Shown in pieces: positions 18,412 to 26,436 of a DNA stretch of 64,000 nt; within the stretch, counting starts at the first letter, position 1; every line of letters starts with the position of its first letter. The translations under genes and the position numbers were made by a program. The DNA lies in assembly GCF_022846615.1 (NCBI RefSeq), contig NZ_AP025637.1:1730501-1794500 (forward strand). The letters run 5' to 3'. Under the pieces are notes generated by a model. The model saw only the letters and a program-made list of their open reading frames with translations. It ran no database searches and had not been told where the DNA came from. The DNA comes from Roseomonas fluvialis (GTDB taxonomy: Bacteria > Pseudomonadota > Alphaproteobacteria > Acetobacterales > Acetobacteraceae).

Positions 18412-19927
18412 GGTAGCGCTCCTTCAGGATCCTGCGCAGCAGCTTGCCGGCCTCGCTGCGCGGGAGTTCGTCCACGAATTCCCACGAGCGCGGGCGCTTG
18501 GGGCCGGCCAGGTGTTCGCGGCACAGCGCCTCCAGCGTCGCCTGAAGGCCATCCCCGCGGCCGCGCGGCACGATAACCGCATGCACCTGCTCGCCGAATT
18601 CGGCATGCGGGATGCCGACGATGGCGACCTCGGCGACGTCCGGATGCCGCGCGATGACGGCCTCGATCTCGGCCGGGTAGATATTGACGCCGCCGGACAG
18701 GATGAGGTCGGCGCGGCGGTCGGACAGGTACAGCCAGCCTTCATCGTCCACGCGGCCGAGGTCGCCAAGCGTGGCGCGGCCCTGCGCGTCATAGGCCGCG
18801 GCGGTCTTCTCCGGCGCGTTGTGGTACGCGAAGCGCGGCGCGCCGGCGAAGCAGATGCGTCCGACCTGGCCAGACGGCATGTCGCGGCCCTCGTCATCGA
18901 CGATATGCAGCGTCACGCCGTTTACGGGGCGGCCCACCGTGCCGGGCCGTAGCGGCCAATCCTGCGGCGAGACCACAGTCGTGCCGACGCTCTCGGATCC
19001 CGCGTAGTATTCCCAGATGATCGGACCCCACCAGTCCATCATCCGCTGCTTGACGCCGACGGGGCAGGGGGCGGCGGCGTGGATCGCGATGCGATGCGAC
19101 GACAGGTCGAATCGCCGCCGATCGGCATCCGGCAATGCCAGAAGGCGCACGAACATGGTCGGCACCCATTGGCTGTGGGTGACGCCGTACTGCTCGATCA
19201 GTTCCAGAGCGCGCAGCGGGTCGAACTTCGCCATCACCACGACGGTGCCGCCTTCGGCGATGGTGCGGCGGATGGTGAAGCTGTGCGGTGCCGCGTGGTA
19301 CAGCGGCGCAGGGGAGAGGTAGGTCATCCCTGGCCCGCAGGCATAGAGGGTCTTCCAGGTCATGTCCCAGTCCGGCGCCAGGCGGTTCTCCCACGCCACG
19401 AGCGGGCGCTTGATCCCCTTCGGCAGGCCGGTGGTGCCCGAGGAGTAGAGGAATTCGCGCCCGACCGGGCGCTGCGGCAGCGGGTGGGCGGGGGCCGCGA
19501 CGATGGCGGCCTCGAAGCCGTCATAGCCCGGCAGCCCTTCGCCCACCGCGAAGCGCGGCACGCTGCCGGTTGCACCTTCGCGCAGCATGGCGGTCGCGAG
19601 GTCGGCAACGCCCGGCGAGACGATCACCGCCTTCGCACCCGCATCGCCCAGCATGTAGGCGACCTCGCTCGGCCGCAGATGCACCGACAGCGGCGTGTAG
19701 TAGAGCCCCGCGCGCCGGCAGGCGAAGGCGACTTCGAAGAATTCCGGCCGGTTGTCCATCAGCATGGCGATGCCGTCGCCTGGCTGCAGGCCGAGTGCGA
19801 CCAGCCATTGCGCGATGCGTGTCGCGCGCGCGTCCAGTTCGCCGAAGGTGATGGCACGCCCGAGATCGGGGAAATGCGCCGCGACCTTGTCGGGCGTGGC
19901 CTCTGCCCAGCGCGCCAACAGCGCCAT
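18398..19927 (-). CDS. AMP-dependent acyl-CoA synthetase/ligase
   Basis: A 509-residue ANL-superfamily ligase that activates a carboxylic acid as acyl-AMP and then acyl-CoA. Motifs are YSSGTTGLPKGIKRPL near 155-170, EYYAGSESVGTT near 305, DLGRVDDEGWLYLSDR near 390, the hinge GGVNIYPAEIE, and the catalytic Lys in SEAGKLLRRILK near the C-terminus. The start at 19927 has GGGGAGGA about 6 bases upstream; the longer frame is less likely. Resembles medium-chain or bile-acid-type ligases of soil bacteria. The 3' end overlaps the convergent Bug receptor by 14 bp. Confidence 0.92.
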   Translation of the reverse strand: MALLARWAEATPDKVAAHFPDLGRAITFGELDARATRIAQWLVALGLQPGDGIAMLMDNRPEFFEVAFACRRAGLYYTPLSVHLRPSEVAYMLGDAGAKAVIVSPGVADLATAMLREGATGSVPRFAVGEGLPGYDGFEAAIVAAPAHPLPQRPVGREFLYSSGTTGLPKGIKRPLVAWENRLAPDWDMTWKTLYACGPGMTYLSPAPLYHAAPHSFTIRRTIAEGGTVVVMAKFDPLRALELIEQYGVTHSQWVPTMFVRLLALPDADRRRFDLSSHRIAIHAAAPCPVGVKQRMMDWWGPIIWEYYAGSESVGTTVVSPQDWPLRPGTVGRPVNGVTLHIVDDEGRDMPSGQVGRICFAGAPRFAYHNAPEKTAAAYDAQGRATLGDLGRVDDEGWLYLSDRRADLILSGGVNIYPAEIEAVIARHPDVAEVAIVGIPHAEFGEQVHAVIVPRGRGDGLQATLEALCREHLAGPKRPRSWEFVDELPRSEAGKLLRRILKERYLSPS

Positions 19928-20034
19928 GCGGTTCCTCCCCTGCGTTTCGCGCAAGCCTGCTGTCGCGCGATGGCCGCGTCAACGACGCCGACGCGCCTTG
20001 CCGTAGCAGCCCGGGCGCGCTGCAATGACGCGTC

Positions 20035-20742
20035 ATGGCCGAACCGGTTCCCGCGCGACCTGCCTCCACCGTCCTGCTGCTGCGCGACGGCGTGCAGGGC
20101 CTCGAGGTCTTCATGGTGGTGCGCCACCACCAGATCGACTTCGCCTCGGGCGCGCTGGTGTTCCCCGGCGGGCGGGTCGAGGCGGCGGACACGGTCCTGG
20201 CGGGGGGCGATCCAGAAGCGGCGTTCCGCGTCGCGGCGGTCCGCGAGACCTGGGAGGAATGCGGCATCCTGCTCGCGCAACCTGGCACGCCGCCGTCGGC
20301 CGAGGGTGACTTCGCCGCGATGCTGGCCGCGCGGGGCCTGGTGCCCGATGCCGGCGGGCTGGCGCATTTCGCGCACTGGATCACGCCGATCCCGGTGCCC
20401 AAGCGGTTCGACACGCATTTCTTCCTCGCTGCCGCGCCGGAAGGCCAGGTGGCGCTGCATGACGGGCAGGAGGCTGTGGACAGCGTCTGGATCCGCCCCG
20501 CCGATGCGCTGGCCGCGGCCGAGGCGGGGTCGCGCAAGGTCGTGTTCCCGACCCGGATGAACCTGCAGAAGCTGGCGCGGCACGACAGCGTGGCGGAGGC
20601 GTTCGCGATGGCCGCCGCGACGCCTGTCGTGACCGTGATGCCGCAGATGCGCATGACCGAGGCCGGGCGCGTGCTGCGCATCCCGATCGAGGCCGGCTAT
20701 GGTGCCGAGGAATTCCTGGCGGGCGACCCGCCGTCGATGTGA
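20035..20742 (+). CDS. NUDIX hydrolase
   Basis: A 235-residue NUDIX-fold pyrophosphohydrolase. The Nudix box is split by an insertion: FPGGRVEAAD is followed by about 14 residues and then VRETWEECGIL, the REXXEE core. Size and N-terminal region resemble the NUDT19/CoA-diphosphatase-like group, and a role in CoA or acyl-CoA turnover would fit the neighbours, but this is inference. The ATG at 20035 follows a divergent promoter region shared with the ligase gene. Its stop overlaps an ATG of the next gene (TGATG). Confidence 0.88.
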   Translation: MAEPVPARPASTVLLLRDGVQGLEVFMVVRHHQIDFASGALVFPGGRVEAADTVLAGGDPEAAFRVAAVRETWEECGILLAQPGTPPSAEGDFAAMLAARGLVPDAGGLAHFAHWITPIPVPKRFDTHFFLAAAPEGQVALHDGQEAVDSVWIRPADALAAAEAGSRKVVFPTRMNLQKLARHDSVAEAFAMAAATPVVTVMPQMRMTEAGRVLRIPIEAGYGAEEFLAGDPPSM

Positions 20743-20756
20743 TGAGGGATCAGCCC

Positions 20757-21962
20757 ATGGCTCCGCGCCGCCTGCGCTTCGGCATCTTCCTGGCACCCTT
20801 CCATCGCGTAGGCGACAACCCGACGCTCGGGATCGAGCGCGACATCAACCTGATCGAGTGGCTCGACCACCTCGGCTACGACGAGGCCTGGGTCGGCGAA
20901 CATCATTCGGCGGGATGGGAGACCATCGCGAGCCCCGAGATCATCATCGGCGCCGCGGCGGAACGCACCAAGCACATCAAGCTGGGCTCCGGCGTGACCA
21001 GCCTGCCGTATCACCACCCGCTGCTGGTCGCGCAGCGCTTCGTTCAGCTGGACCACATGACGCGCGGGCGCGTGATGCTCGGCTGCGGTCCGGGCGCGCT
21101 GGTGTCGGACGCCTACATGATGGGGATCGACCCGGCGCACCAGCGGCGGCGGATGGATGAATCGCTCACCGCCATCACGCGGCTGCTGGCGTGCGAGGCG
21201 CCGGTCACGATGGAGACCGACTGGTTCACGCTGCGCGAGGCGCGTCTTCACCTCGCGCCGTATTCGGAACCGTGCTTCCCGATCTCGGTCGCGTCCTCGA
21301 CCACGCCCTCGGGCGTGCTGGCTGCGGCGAAGCACGGGCTGGGGTTGCTGTCGCTCGGTGCCGGGCTGCATGGCGGGCCGAAGATGCTGGCCGAGCAGTG
21401 GCGCGTGGCCGAGGCCGAGGCCGCGAAGCACGGCAAGACCATGGATCGCCGCAACTGGCGCCTGGTGGTGAACCTGCATTGCGCCGAGGACGACGAACGT
21501 GCGCTGCGCGATGTCCGTGTCGGCGAAGTGCAGGAGACGCTGACCTATTTCAGCGAAACCCTCGGCCGCCCGCCGATGCGATCGGAGGACCCGCTGCGCG
21601 ACGGCCTGGCGATGGGCTCGACGCTGGTGGGTTCGCCCGAGACCGTCGCGGCGGGCATCGAGCGGCTGCTCTCCTACACCGATGGCGGGGCGGGCGGCAT
21701 CCTGTTCCGCGCGCATGAATGGGCGGATCGCGAAGCCACCTGGCGGTCCTTCGAACTGTTCGCCCGCTGGGTCATGCCGCGCTTCCAGGGCACGCTGGCC
21801 ATGCCGCAGCAGTCGCGCGACTGGGTCAGTGCCAATCGCGAAACCATCTTCGCGCCAAACATGCAGGCGCTGAAGCAGGCCTTCCGCGATGCGGGGCAGC
21901 AGGCGCCGGAATTCTCGCGCCTGGAACTCCACACCGGGAAGGTGGATCTGCCGAAGGTCTAG
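20757..21962 (+). CDS. LLM class flavin-dependent oxidoreductase
   Basis: A luciferase-like (LLM) flavin monooxygenase of about 400 residues using reduced FMN and oxygen. The TIM-barrel features are RLRFGIFLAPFH at the start, EAWVGEHHSAGWE near 45, KLGSGVTSLPYHHPLLVAQR near 80-100 and GRVMLGCGPGAL near 110. The ATG at 20757 has GAGGG about 8 bases upstream; an in-frame ATG at 20742 overlapping the NUDIX stop is an alternative. Substrate is unknown; relatives attack alkanes, sulfonates or limonene-like compounds. The TAG stop lies inside the terminal arm of an interspersed palindrome. Confidence 0.9.
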   Translation: MAPRRLRFGIFLAPFHRVGDNPTLGIERDINLIEWLDHLGYDEAWVGEHHSAGWETIASPEIIIGAAAERTKHIKLGSGVTSLPYHHPLLVAQRFVQLDHMTRGRVMLGCGPGALVSDAYMMGIDPAHQRRRMDESLTAITRLLACEAPVTMETDWFTLREARLHLAPYSEPCFPISVASSTTPSGVLAAAKHGLGLLSLGAGLHGGPKMLAEQWRVAEAEAAKHGKTMDRRNWRLVVNLHCAEDDERALRDVRVGEVQETLTYFSETLGRPPMRSEDPLRDGLAMGSTLVGSPETVAAGIERLLSYTDGGAGGILFRAHEWADREATWRSFELFARWVMPRFQGTLAMPQQSRDWVSANRETIFAPNMQALKQAFRDAGQQAPEFSRLELHTGKVDLPKV

Positions 21963-22038
21963 AGCCGATCCCGATCAGATGCTCCCATCCGATCGGGTGA
22001 ATTTAGGCGTGGCGACAAGCGGCGCGAGGCGGCTCTAG
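21959..22038. repeat. Interspersed nested palindrome, copy 2, between convergent genes
   Basis: An 80-bp element bounded by a perfect 8-bp inverted repeat (CTAGAGCC at 21959-21966, GGCTCTAG at 22031-22038). Inside is a second stem, CCCGATC (21970-21976) and GATCGGG (21991-21997), with a 14-base loop ending CATCC. The terminal CTAG motifs provide the TAG stop of the plus-strand oxidoreductase and the TAG stop of the minus-strand receptor. A role as a bidirectional terminator or REP-like element is plausible. Confidence 0.75.
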
Positions 22039-23000
22039 TTGATGGTGAGGTTGAGGCGACGGATCACGGCGCCTTCCTCGACAATGATGCGCTGGACCGA
22101 TGCACGGTAGTCGTCACTGTTCATGTAGATGACCGGCATGTCGAAGCGTTCCAGCACCGCCAGGTGCGCGGGGTCGTTCAGCGCGGCCTTGAAGGCATCG
22201 TGCAGCACGCGCACCACGCCCGGGTCCATGCCCTTCGGCCCGGCCAGGCCGTAGGGCGAGGCGGAGACGATGTCGAAGCCGCTCTCGCGCAGCGTCGGCA
22301 CATTGGGGTAGCGCTTGGCGCGCTCGGCGCCCCAGGTGACCAGCAGGCGGAACTGCCCGCCATCCACCAGCGGCCCCCACGACGTGCTGTCCGCCATCGC
22401 CTGCGTGCCACCGGACAGCAGCGACGCCGCGTTGTCCGAACCGCCACGGAAGGGCACGTGCAGGAACTCGATGCCACGCTCGGCGGCGATGCGTTCCATG
22501 GTGATGTGCAGCGTGCTGCCCACACCGGGCGAACCATAGGCGACCTTGCCCGGGTTGGCCTTCGCGTAGTCCAGGAACTGCTGCCAGGTCTGCCAGGGGC
22601 TGTCGGCCTTCACCACCACGCCGAACAGGTAGCCCGTCAGGTGGATGATGTAGGTGAAGTCCCGCATCGGGTCCCAGGTGGGACGCGATGTCATCATCGG
22701 GAAGCGGAAGGCGGTGATCGGCAATTGCCCGACCATGTAGCCGTCGCCGCGCGCCTCGGCCGCCATCATCTGCGCGCCGAGCGTGCCCGAGGCACCGCCG
22801 CGGTTCTCGATCACCACCTGCTGGCCGAGATGACGCGTCGCGACTTCCGCCAGCGCGCGCAGCTGCCCATCGGTGGACCCGCCGGGCGGCCAGGGCACGA
22901 TCAGGCGGATGGGGCGGCTGGGAAAACCGGCCTGCGCGATGGCGGGCGCGGCAAGCATTGCGCTCGACGCTGCAATCAGGCTGCGGCGCGTGATGGTCAT
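22035..23000 (-). CDS. Tripartite tricarboxylate transporter substrate-binding protein (Bug family)
   Basis: A 321-residue periplasmic Bug/TctC receptor. The N-terminus MTITRRSLIAASSAMLAAPA and cleavage after AIA-Q are typical. IVPWPPGGSTDGQLRALAE, ENRGGASGTLGAQMM and VPFRGGSDNAASLLSGGTQ are the family motifs. It is paralogous to the product of 17443-18411. GGGAGGAA precedes the ATG (minus strand, 23005-23012) and matches 8 bases of the candidate sRNA. The thiolase gene lies upstream on the same strand, 63 bp away, suggesting co-transcription of OB-fold protein, thiolase and receptor. Confidence 0.92.
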   Translation of the reverse strand: MTITRRSLIAASSAMLAAPAIAQAGFPSRPIRLIVPWPPGGSTDGQLRALAEVATRHLGQQVVIENRGGASGTLGAQMMAAEARGDGYMVGQLPITAFRFPMMTSRPTWDPMRDFTYIIHLTGYLFGVVVKADSPWQTWQQFLDYAKANPGKVAYGSPGVGSTLHITMERIAAERGIEFLHVPFRGGSDNAASLLSGGTQAMADSTSWGPLVDGGQFRLLVTWGAERAKRYPNVPTLRESGFDIVSASPYGLAGPKGMDPGVVRVLHDAFKAALNDPAHLAVLERFDMPVIYMNSDDYRASVQRIIVEEGAVIRRLNLTIN

Positions 23001-23063
23001 GGTCTTCCTCCCGTTTGGTTCATGCCGGCGCCGCGGTTGGCTCCGCAGCGCCGGAGACGCGGC

Positions 23064-24215
23064 TCAGGGCCGCTGGTTCGACAGCACCACGGTGCCCGAG
23101 GCGGAGAACATCCCGCCCACGCCGTGTGCGACGCTGATCGTCACATCCGGCACCTGCGCGGGTGCGGTGCCGCGCACCTGGCGCACGCTCTCCTGCAGGG
23201 CGAACATGCCGTACATGCCGGTGTGCGTGTAGGACAGACCGCCGCCGTTGGTGTTGAGCGGCAGCTTCGCGCCGGGGCGCGTGTTGCCTTCCCAGATGAA
23301 GTCCTTCGCCTCGCCACGCCCGACGAAGCCGAGGTCTTCCAGACCGTACATCGGCAGGTGCGCGAAGGCGTCGTAGATCATCAGGTGGTCGACATCGCTG
23401 TGCTTGATGCCGGCCATGCGGAAGGCCTCGGGCCCCGCCACGCGGAAGGCGCGCGAACTGGTGAAGTCCTCCATCTGGCTGACCATGGTGGTCTCGACGG
23501 ATTCACCGCTGCCCAGGATGTAGCAGGGCTTGGTCGGGAAATCCTTGGCGCGGTCGGAGGACGTCAGGATCAGCGCGCCACCGCCATCCGTCACCAGGCA
23601 GCACTGCAGCAGCCGGAACGGGTAGGCGATCATCTTGCTGTTCAGCACGTCGGCAACGGTGATCGGGTCCTTGAAGGCGGCGCGCGGATTCTTCGCCGCC
23701 CATTCGCGCTGCACGACGGCGACCATCGCCATCTGTTCGTGCGTGACGCCGTACTTCTTCATGTAGCGCAGCACGGGGATGGGAAACAGCGTGGGCGGTC
23801 CCATCGGGCCGAAGGGCGCTTCGAACTGGCCGTTCAGCGACTGCGGCTCGGGCGGGCGCGGGGTTGCGTTGACGCGCGACTTGCCGCTCTCGCCATGCGT
23901 GATGAGGATGGTCTTGGCATAGCCCGCATGGATGGCCGCCGCCGCGTGGCGGACGTGCAGCATGAAGGAGCAGCCCCCCACGCCCGTGCCATCCACCCAG
24001 CGCGGCGTGATGCCGAGGTAGTGGGCGATCTGCTGCGGCATCATCGGACCCACGCAGGCTACGCCATCGATGTCCGACGGCTTCAGCCCCGCATCGGCCA
24101 TCGCGTTCAGCGCGGCATCCGCATGCAGCATGATCTGCGCCATGTCTGGAATGGCGCCGAGCTTCGTTGTCTCCGCCGCGCCGACGATGGCGATCTCGCC
24201 TGGCTTGATGGTCAT
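23064..24215 (-). CDS. Thiolase family protein (SCP2/lipid-transfer type)
   Basis: A 383-residue thiolase-fold protein of the lipid-transfer/SCP-x-like group, which cleaves or forms 3-ketoacyl-CoA or acts in steroid and aromatic CoA pathways. The nucleophilic cysteine is in GTGVGGCSFMLHV near 86. The NTNGGGLSYTHTGMYG segment near 322 carries the active-site His region. The usual C-terminal CxG motif appears as AHGVGGMFSASG, as in this divergent branch. Three bases separate its start from the stop of the upstream OB-fold gene; such thiolase plus DUF35 pairs normally form one complex. Confidence 0.9.
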   Translation of the reverse strand: MTIKPGEIAIVGAAETTKLGAIPDMAQIMLHADAALNAMADAGLKPSDIDGVACVGPMMPQQIAHYLGITPRWVDGTGVGGCSFMLHVRHAAAAIHAGYAKTILITHGESGKSRVNATPRPPEPQSLNGQFEAPFGPMGPPTLFPIPVLRYMKKYGVTHEQMAMVAVVQREWAAKNPRAAFKDPITVADVLNSKMIAYPFRLLQCCLVTDGGGALILTSSDRAKDFPTKPCYILGSGESVETTMVSQMEDFTSSRAFRVAGPEAFRMAGIKHSDVDHLMIYDAFAHLPMYGLEDLGFVGRGEAKDFIWEGNTRPGAKLPLNTNGGGLSYTHTGMYGMFALQESVRQVRGTAPAQVPDVTISVAHGVGGMFSASGTVVLSNQRP

Positions 24216-24218
24216 GGC

Positions 24219-24635
24219 TCAGGACCCCTTCGCGGGACGGAACAGGGGCAGGGTGATGTCGTCGTCCATCTTGGTGAAGGCCACCTCGAGCGGCATGTCG
24301 AGCACAAGCGCCTCGGGTGTCTGCGGGCAATCGACGATGTTGGTCATCATGCGCGGGCCTTCTTCCAGCTCCACAACCGCGATGGCGTAGGGTGGCTTGA
24401 AGCCTGGCACCGGGCGATGGTGGATGACGTAGGAATGCAGCGTGCCGCGGCCCGAGGCCTCGAACACTTCGACGTTGCGTGTGCCGGTATAGGGGCTGAA
24501 GGGGCGCGGCGGGAAATAGGCCTTCCCGGTATCGCCGCAGCGCTGCAGCAGCAGCTTGCCGTCGCGCGTGCCGTCCCAGAAATGCTTGGTCTCGGGCGTG
24601 GGTTCCGGCCGCGCGCGGCCCGGTTCGAGTGTCAT
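24219..24635 (-). CDS. OB-fold (DUF35-type) acyl-CoA-associated protein
   Basis: A 138-residue DUF35/OB-fold protein, partner of SCP2-type thiolases. The rubredoxin-like zinc ribbon that normally precedes the OB fold is degenerate: LQRCGDTGKAYFPPRPFSPY keeps one of the usual four cysteines. The OB fold follows (GTLHSYVIHHRPVPGFKPPY, VELEEGPRMMTNIV). The start at 24635 has GGAGGAAG about 7 bases upstream; a longer frame lacks support. It lies directly before the thiolase gene, and the complex probably handles a CoA substrate. Confidence 0.88.
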   Translation of the reverse strand: MTLEPGRARPEPTPETKHFWDGTRDGKLLLQRCGDTGKAYFPPRPFSPYTGTRNVEVFEASGRGTLHSYVIHHRPVPGFKPPYAIAVVELEEGPRMMTNIVDCPQTPEALVLDMPLEVAFTKMDDDITLPLFRPAKGS

Positions 24636-24703
24636 CTGGTGCTTCCTCCTGCCTTGGCTTGCCCACATGGTCGCGCGAAGCGGGCCGGGGCGGAAGGGGG
24701 GCG

Positions 24704-25564
24704 TCAGAGGTCGAGGATTCGTTCCGGCGCGGCACGCCCGCGCAGCAGGTCCCACAGCCCCAGCATGTTGCCGCGCAAACGGCCGCGACGATCGGCCCAG
24801 GGTTCGGGCTTCAGCGACCGTACAAGGTTCGCGAGGCAATGCCGGGCCGCCGAGGGTATGGCGTGGCTCCAGGGGAAGGTCCCCTTGCGCGCCAGGTAGA
24901 CCGGGTTGACCACCTGCGAATAGCCGAGCCTGACCTGCGTCACGCGTCCGGACTTCGACCCGAGATGAACGCCGCGCGCGCCGGCCAGGCGCAGGATCGT
25001 GCCGTGTCGGCCCAGCACGCGCGTGACGTCGATGTCCTCGTACCAGGCATAGAGCGGCAGGCGTTCGTCGACGCGGATGTTCTCCGCGCGCACCACATCC
25101 ATGCGGAAGGCCATGTTGCAGCCATAGCCGTTGAAGTGCGGCGCCATGGCCATGGCATCGGCGGGCGGCACGTCGGCGGCGAGCAGCGCCGCACCTTCCG
25201 CCAGGGAATAGCCCGGCCCGTTCGCGCCATCCGCCACCACGGTGCCGGTCGCGACCACCATGTCCGGGCGCGCGGCGAAGGCGGCTTCCAGCACGCGCAG
25301 GTAGTCCGGCGCGCAGAGGAAGTCATCGTCGAGGAACAGCACCACGTCGCAATCCGTCGCGGCATCCATTATGGCGTTGCGCTGCTTCGGCAGGCCGGCG
25401 GGGGCGGTGATGAACTCGGCGCCTTCGCAGCCCATGACGTCGTCCGGCGTGACGTGGCAGACGATGATGCGGTCCGGCGCGCGGGTCTGGCGCCGGAGGT
25501 CGGCCAGCACGCCGGCAAGGATCAAGGGGCGCCCGCGTGTGGCGATGCCGATCGCGATGCGCAT
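24704..25564 (-). CDS. Glycosyltransferase family 2 protein
   Basis: A 286-residue GT-A glycosyltransferase. The N-terminus MRIAIGIATRGRPLILAGVL is the nucleotide-sugar-binding strand, and the metal-binding DxD motif is VLFLDDDFLCAPDYL near 86-100. The acceptor-side segment includes YEDIDVTRVLGRHG near 182-195. The start at 25564 shares one base with the upstream stop (TGATG); a longer frame is non-coding. It is the last of five coupled minus-strand genes for surface polysaccharide assembly. Donor and acceptor sugars are unknown. Confidence 0.88.
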   Translation of the reverse strand: MRIAIGIATRGRPLILAGVLADLRRQTRAPDRIIVCHVTPDDVMGCEGAEFITAPAGLPKQRNAIMDAATDCDVVLFLDDDFLCAPDYLRVLEAAFAARPDMVVATGTVVADGANGPGYSLAEGAALLAADVPPADAMAMAPHFNGYGCNMAFRMDVVRAENIRVDERLPLYAWYEDIDVTRVLGRHGTILRLAGARGVHLGSKSGRVTQVRLGYSQVVNPVYLARKGTFPWSHAIPSAARHCLANLVRSLKPEPWADRRGRLRGNMLGLWDLLRGRAAPERILDL

Positions 25565-26436
25565 CACGCCGCTTCCGTCAGCGGTGCAACCGCCGGCGGG
25601 CGGCGCGCCGCCGGGGCCAGCATGCCGGCGAGCCGGCCGCGGAAGGTCATCCAGTAGTAGCCGGCCTCGTGCATCCGCCCGCGCAGCAGGCTTGCCGCCA
25701 CGCCGCCGAGTGGCCGCACCAGGAAGGTCCATCGCGTGGACAGGGGCGCGCCATTGCGCCGCAGCGCGAAGCCGAGGCCGCGCCCGTAGCGTTCCGCCCG
25801 CTCCACCGCGACATCCGACAGCCGCTTGTCGGGATGGATGATGCGCAGCCCATGGTCGTAGTGCGCGTGCAGGCCGCGCGCCATGGCGCGGCAGACCAGG
25901 TCGTTGCCCTCGGCCGACCCGAAGGGGCTGCCTGGGCCCATGCCCTCGTCGAACCCGCCGAGGGCGAGCGCGGCCTCGCGGCGGAGGAAGATGTTGAACT
26001 CGATCACGCTGGTCCAGACGGTGGCGAGGTCGATCGCGCCGCTCTCGGCCCGCCAGCGCCCGGAGCCAAGTCCGCCGGACGGCGAGGCCGCGGGGCCGGT
26101 CAGCACGCCGAGCGACGCATCGGCGAAGGCGGCATCGACGCGATCCAGCACGCCTGGCGGATAGAGGCAGTCATCGTCCGGGAAGCTGACGATCTCGCCG
26201 CGTGCGTGGCGCAGTCCGAGGTTGCGCGCGTGGTTCGCGCTGCGGACCGCCGAACGCAGGCGGCGCAGTGCGATGCGCGGCGCATGGGCGGCCTCGATCG
26301 CGCCGAGCCGGTCGTCCTCGTTCTGGTCGACGATAATGACTTCGACATCGGACCGCCTCTGCGCCAACAGGCTGTCCAGCAACTCACCCACCTCCGCATC
26401 GCGCCCGAGCGTTGCGACCACCAGCGAGAACCTCAT
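25564..26436 (-). CDS. Glycosyltransferase family 2 protein
   Basis: A 290-residue GT-A glycosyltransferase beginning MRFSLVVATLGRDAEVGELL, with VIIVDQNEDDR and a metal-binding FPDDDCLYPPG near 85-95. NHARNLGLRHARGEIVSF is the classic GT2 motif between them. The C-terminal third has a hydrophobic amphipathic region rather than a clear membrane helix. Overlaps upstream (ATGA) and downstream (TGATG) genes, so it belongs to the polysaccharide operon. Specificity cannot be inferred. Confidence 0.9.
   Translation of the reverse strand: MRFSLVVATLGRDAEVGELLDSLLAQRRSDVEVIIVDQNEDDRLGAIEAAHAPRIALRRLRSAVRSANHARNLGLRHARGEIVSFPDDDCLYPPGVLDRVDAAFADASLGVLTGPAASPSGGLGSGRWRAESGAIDLATVWTSVIEFNIFLRREAALALGGFDEGMGPGSPFGSAEGNDLVCRAMARGLHAHYDHGLRIIHPDKRLSDVAVERAERYGRGLGFALRRNGAPLSTRWTFLVRPLGGVAASLLRGRMHEAGYYWMTFRGRLAGMLAPAARRPPAVAPLTEAA

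Noticed and set aside
18300..18420. Suspicion that the 14-bp overlap of convergent genes at 18398-18411 reflects a frameshift
   Set aside because: Both proteins end with family-typical C-termini and normal lengths, so the overlap looks genuine.
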